Assembly: GCA_955651735.1 (NCBI GenBank)
Contig: CATPAM010000043.1
Coordinates: 1 to 6,340, forward strand
DNA: 6,340 bases
Direction of reading: 5' to 3'
DNA from: Candidatus Acidiferrales bacterium
GTDB lineage: Bacteria; Acidobacteriota; Terriglobia; Acidiferrales; UBA7541
Each line of letters starts with the position of its first letter. Position 1 is the stretch's first letter. The notes below the pieces were generated by a model, which had not been told where the DNA came from, did not search any database, and saw only the letters and a program-made list of their open reading frames with translations. A program made the translations under genes and the position numbers. Positions 5,509-6,340 of this stretch are shown here, in pieces.

Positions 5509-5859
5509 ATGGCCGACAATAGCATCCTGGCGGTAAACGATGGGAATTTTGAGGCGGAAGTCTTGACGGCGAGCAACGCGCAACCCGTCATGGTCGATTT
5601 TTGGGCGGAATGGTGCCGCCCGTGTCACATGCTGGCGCCCACAGTCGCGGAAATCGCACACGACTATGCGGGCAAGCTCAAGGTGACCAAGCTCAACGTC
5701 GATGAAGCGATGAACTCCGCGGGCCGCTACAACATTCGCGGCATTCCCACGCTGCTCGTTTTCAAAAATGGCCAAGTGGTTGAGCAGATCGTCGGCGCCG
5801 TGCCGAAAGAGCAGATCACCAAGGCGCTCGAGCGCCACTTTCCAACAACCACTCCGTAA
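5509..5859 (+). CDS. trxA: Thioredoxin with WCRPC active site
   Basis: Thioredoxin is a small cytoplasmic dithiol-disulfide reductant, recharged by NADPH-thioredoxin reductase, that supplies electrons to ribonucleotide reductase, methionine sulfoxide reductase, peroxiredoxins and other proteins. The 116-residue product is a single thioredoxin fold of normal length. It has VDFWAEWC with the buried D30, the redox pair C36 and C39 in W35-C-R-P-C, the cis-proline P80 in RGIPTL, and the G88 turn before the last strands. There is no signal peptide or membrane segment, which argues against a periplasmic thioredoxin. The glycine of the usual WCGPC is arginine here, the residue position that tunes redox potential, so its potential or partner choice may differ from classical TrxA. 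It follows glgA by 56 bases in the same direction and ends in a terminator-like hairpin. The gene may be one of several thioredoxins in the genome, so the trxA symbol is by family only. Confidence 0.94.
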   Translation: MADNSILAVNDGNFEAEVLTASNAQPVMVDFWAEWCRPCHMLAPTVAEIAHDYAGKLKVTKLNVDEAMNSAGRYNIRGIPTLLVFKNGQVVEQIVGAVPKEQITKALERHFPTTTP

Positions 5860-5905
5860 GACGCTTGCTGCTGAGCGTTCGTAAAATGAATTGAAGAATT
5901 CGGAG

Positions 5906-5940
5906 AAGGCGTGTCGCGATGCGACACGCCTTTGCTCTGC
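5906..5940 (+). terminator. Intrinsic terminator after thioredoxin
   Basis: A perfect 12-bp stem (arms 5906-5917 and 5921-5932) with a GAT loop begins 46 bases past the thioredoxin stop. The right arm ends in CCTTT and continues TGCTCTGCT, a short and broken T-run. The stem is very stable and its place before an independent promoter for tag supports termination. A smaller stem (ACGCT/AGCGT, 5861-5878) lies directly after the stop codon. Confidence 0.7.
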
Positions 5941-5983
5941 TGACGTGTCCTCGGCTTCTCTGATGCAACCCAGTTGAGTTTTC

Positions 5984-5992
5984 TGGTATAAA
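5984..5992 (+). promoter_or_regulatory. Extended -10 promoter for tag, probably leaderless
   Basis: TGGTATAAA is an extended -10 element (TGN before TATAAA, 5 of 6 to consensus). The -35 position (around 5964-5969, TGCAAC) matches poorly, as is usual for extended -10 promoters. Transcription starting 6-8 bases beyond the box would begin at 5998-6000, on the tag ATG itself (5999-6001). No Shine-Dalgarno sequence is visible before the ATG, which agrees with a leaderless message. Confidence 0.5.
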
Positions 5993-5998
5993 CCGCCA

Positions 5999-6340
5999 AT
6001 GCCTTCCGCTTCAGAAGATCTTGTTCGCTGTCATTGGGCCAGCAATGAGTGGAACGTTCCTTATCACGATGAGGAGTGGGGCGTGCCGCTGCACGACGAC
6101 CGAAAATGGTTCGAGCTGCTCATCTTGGAAGGCGCGCAGGCCGGGTTGAGCTGGGACACGGTGCTGCGCAAGCGCGAACGCTATCGAGAAGTGTTCGACG
6201 CCTTCGATCCAGAGAAGGTCGCCCGCTACGGCGCGAAAAGAGTGCGGCAGTTGCTCTCCGATCCCGGCATCATCCGCAATCGCCTGAAAATCGCCGCCAC
6301 CATCAGCAACGCGCAGGCCTTCCTGAAAGTGCAGCAAGAA
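5999..6340 (+). CDS. tag: DNA-3-methyladenine glycosylase I (partial, C-terminus outside window)
   Basis: Tag removes 3-methyladenine from alkylated DNA, starting base excision repair in the cytoplasm. The first 114 residues of an enzyme usually about 190 long are present. They show C11 in RCHW and H23 in YHDEEWGVP, two of the four zinc ligands (C4 and H17 in E. coli); LEGAQAGLSW with E44 and W52, matching the base-pocket residues E38 and W46 of E. coli Tag; VLRKRERYREVF; FDPEKVARYG; and the DNA-binding helix-hairpin-helix part DPGIIRNRLKI. The remaining two zinc ligands would lie in the missing C-terminal part. ATG 5999 is the only reasonable start, since an in-frame stop lies 24 bases upstream (5975-5977) with no alternative start codon between. 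There is no ribosome binding site. It is separated from thioredoxin by a terminator-like hairpin, so it is a separate unit with no sign of an adaptive-response operon here. Confidence 0.95.
   Translation, partial: MPSASEDLVRCHWASNEWNVPYHDEEWGVPLHDDRKWFELLILEGAQAGLSWDTVLRKRERYREVFDAFDPEKVARYGAKRVRQLLSDPGIIRNRLKIAATISNAQAFLKVQQE

Noticed and set aside
5823..5836. Perfect 14-bp palindrome GGCGCTCGAGCGCC
   Set aside because: It lies inside the thioredoxin coding sequence over the codons for Ala-Leu-Glu-Arg and is readily explained by GC-rich codon choice.
1..6340. Mobile elements, CRISPR arrays, tRNA or rRNA genes, or a defence or biosynthetic cluster
   Set aside because: No transposase, integrase, long direct or terminal repeats, spaced repeats, or structured RNA gene was seen; all coding space is taken by housekeeping or metabolic genes and one BON protein.

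Overview
The window is an ordinary chromosomal stretch from a GC-rich, free-living Gram-negative-type bacterium. It holds seven protein genes: five complete and one cut off at each edge. The mix suggests a soil or environmental heterotroph: a glyoxylate-shunt malate synthase, a secreted double-BON-domain protein, a phosphodiesterase, KsgA, GlgA, thioredoxin and Tag. Protein style, together with a tandem CACAGAGG-type intergenic repeat, makes Acidobacteriota my best guess. That is an inference from general familiarity, not proof. I see no tRNA, rRNA, CRISPR array, transposase or prophage gene.

Layout from left to right. Positions 1-1223 (-) hold malate synthase A with its C-terminus outside the window. 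Positions 1224-1507 are non-coding, with an AT-rich promoter-like zone and three inverted repeats that could be operators for malate synthase. Positions 1508-2074 (-) encode an exported protein with two BON domains. A divergent spacer follows, then a cytoplasmic glycerophosphodiester phosphodiesterase at 2231-2959 (+). This gene converges, with only 15 bases between the stops, on rsmA/ksgA at 2975-3805 (-), the 16S rRNA dimethyladenosine methyltransferase. A 138-base divergent spacer (3806-3943) carries back-to-back promoters with overlapping -35 boxes and a three-unit 9-bp tandem repeat. Then come glgA (glycogen synthase, 3944-5452, +) and a thioredoxin (5509-5859, +) with a hairpin just before its ribosome binding site. 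A terminator-like hairpin follows at 5906-5933. Last is tag (3-methyladenine DNA glycosylase I, from 5999, +), which appears to be read from a leaderless extended -10 promoter.

The genes do not form one pathway. They are mostly single-gene transcription units in alternating orientation; only glgA and the thioredoxin look co-transcribed. Several starts are GTG, and the choices are explained in the entries. I found no convincing undescribed multi-gene system. The points worth a second look are regulatory: the leaderless tag start, the shared ksgA/glgA promoter region, the repeat that supplies the ksgA ribosome binding site, the hairpin before trx, and the palindromes upstream of malate synthase. 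Some residue-level oddities are also listed: WCRPC in thioredoxin, altered malate synthase motifs, a KsgA insertion and a Pro/Ala tail on GlgA.
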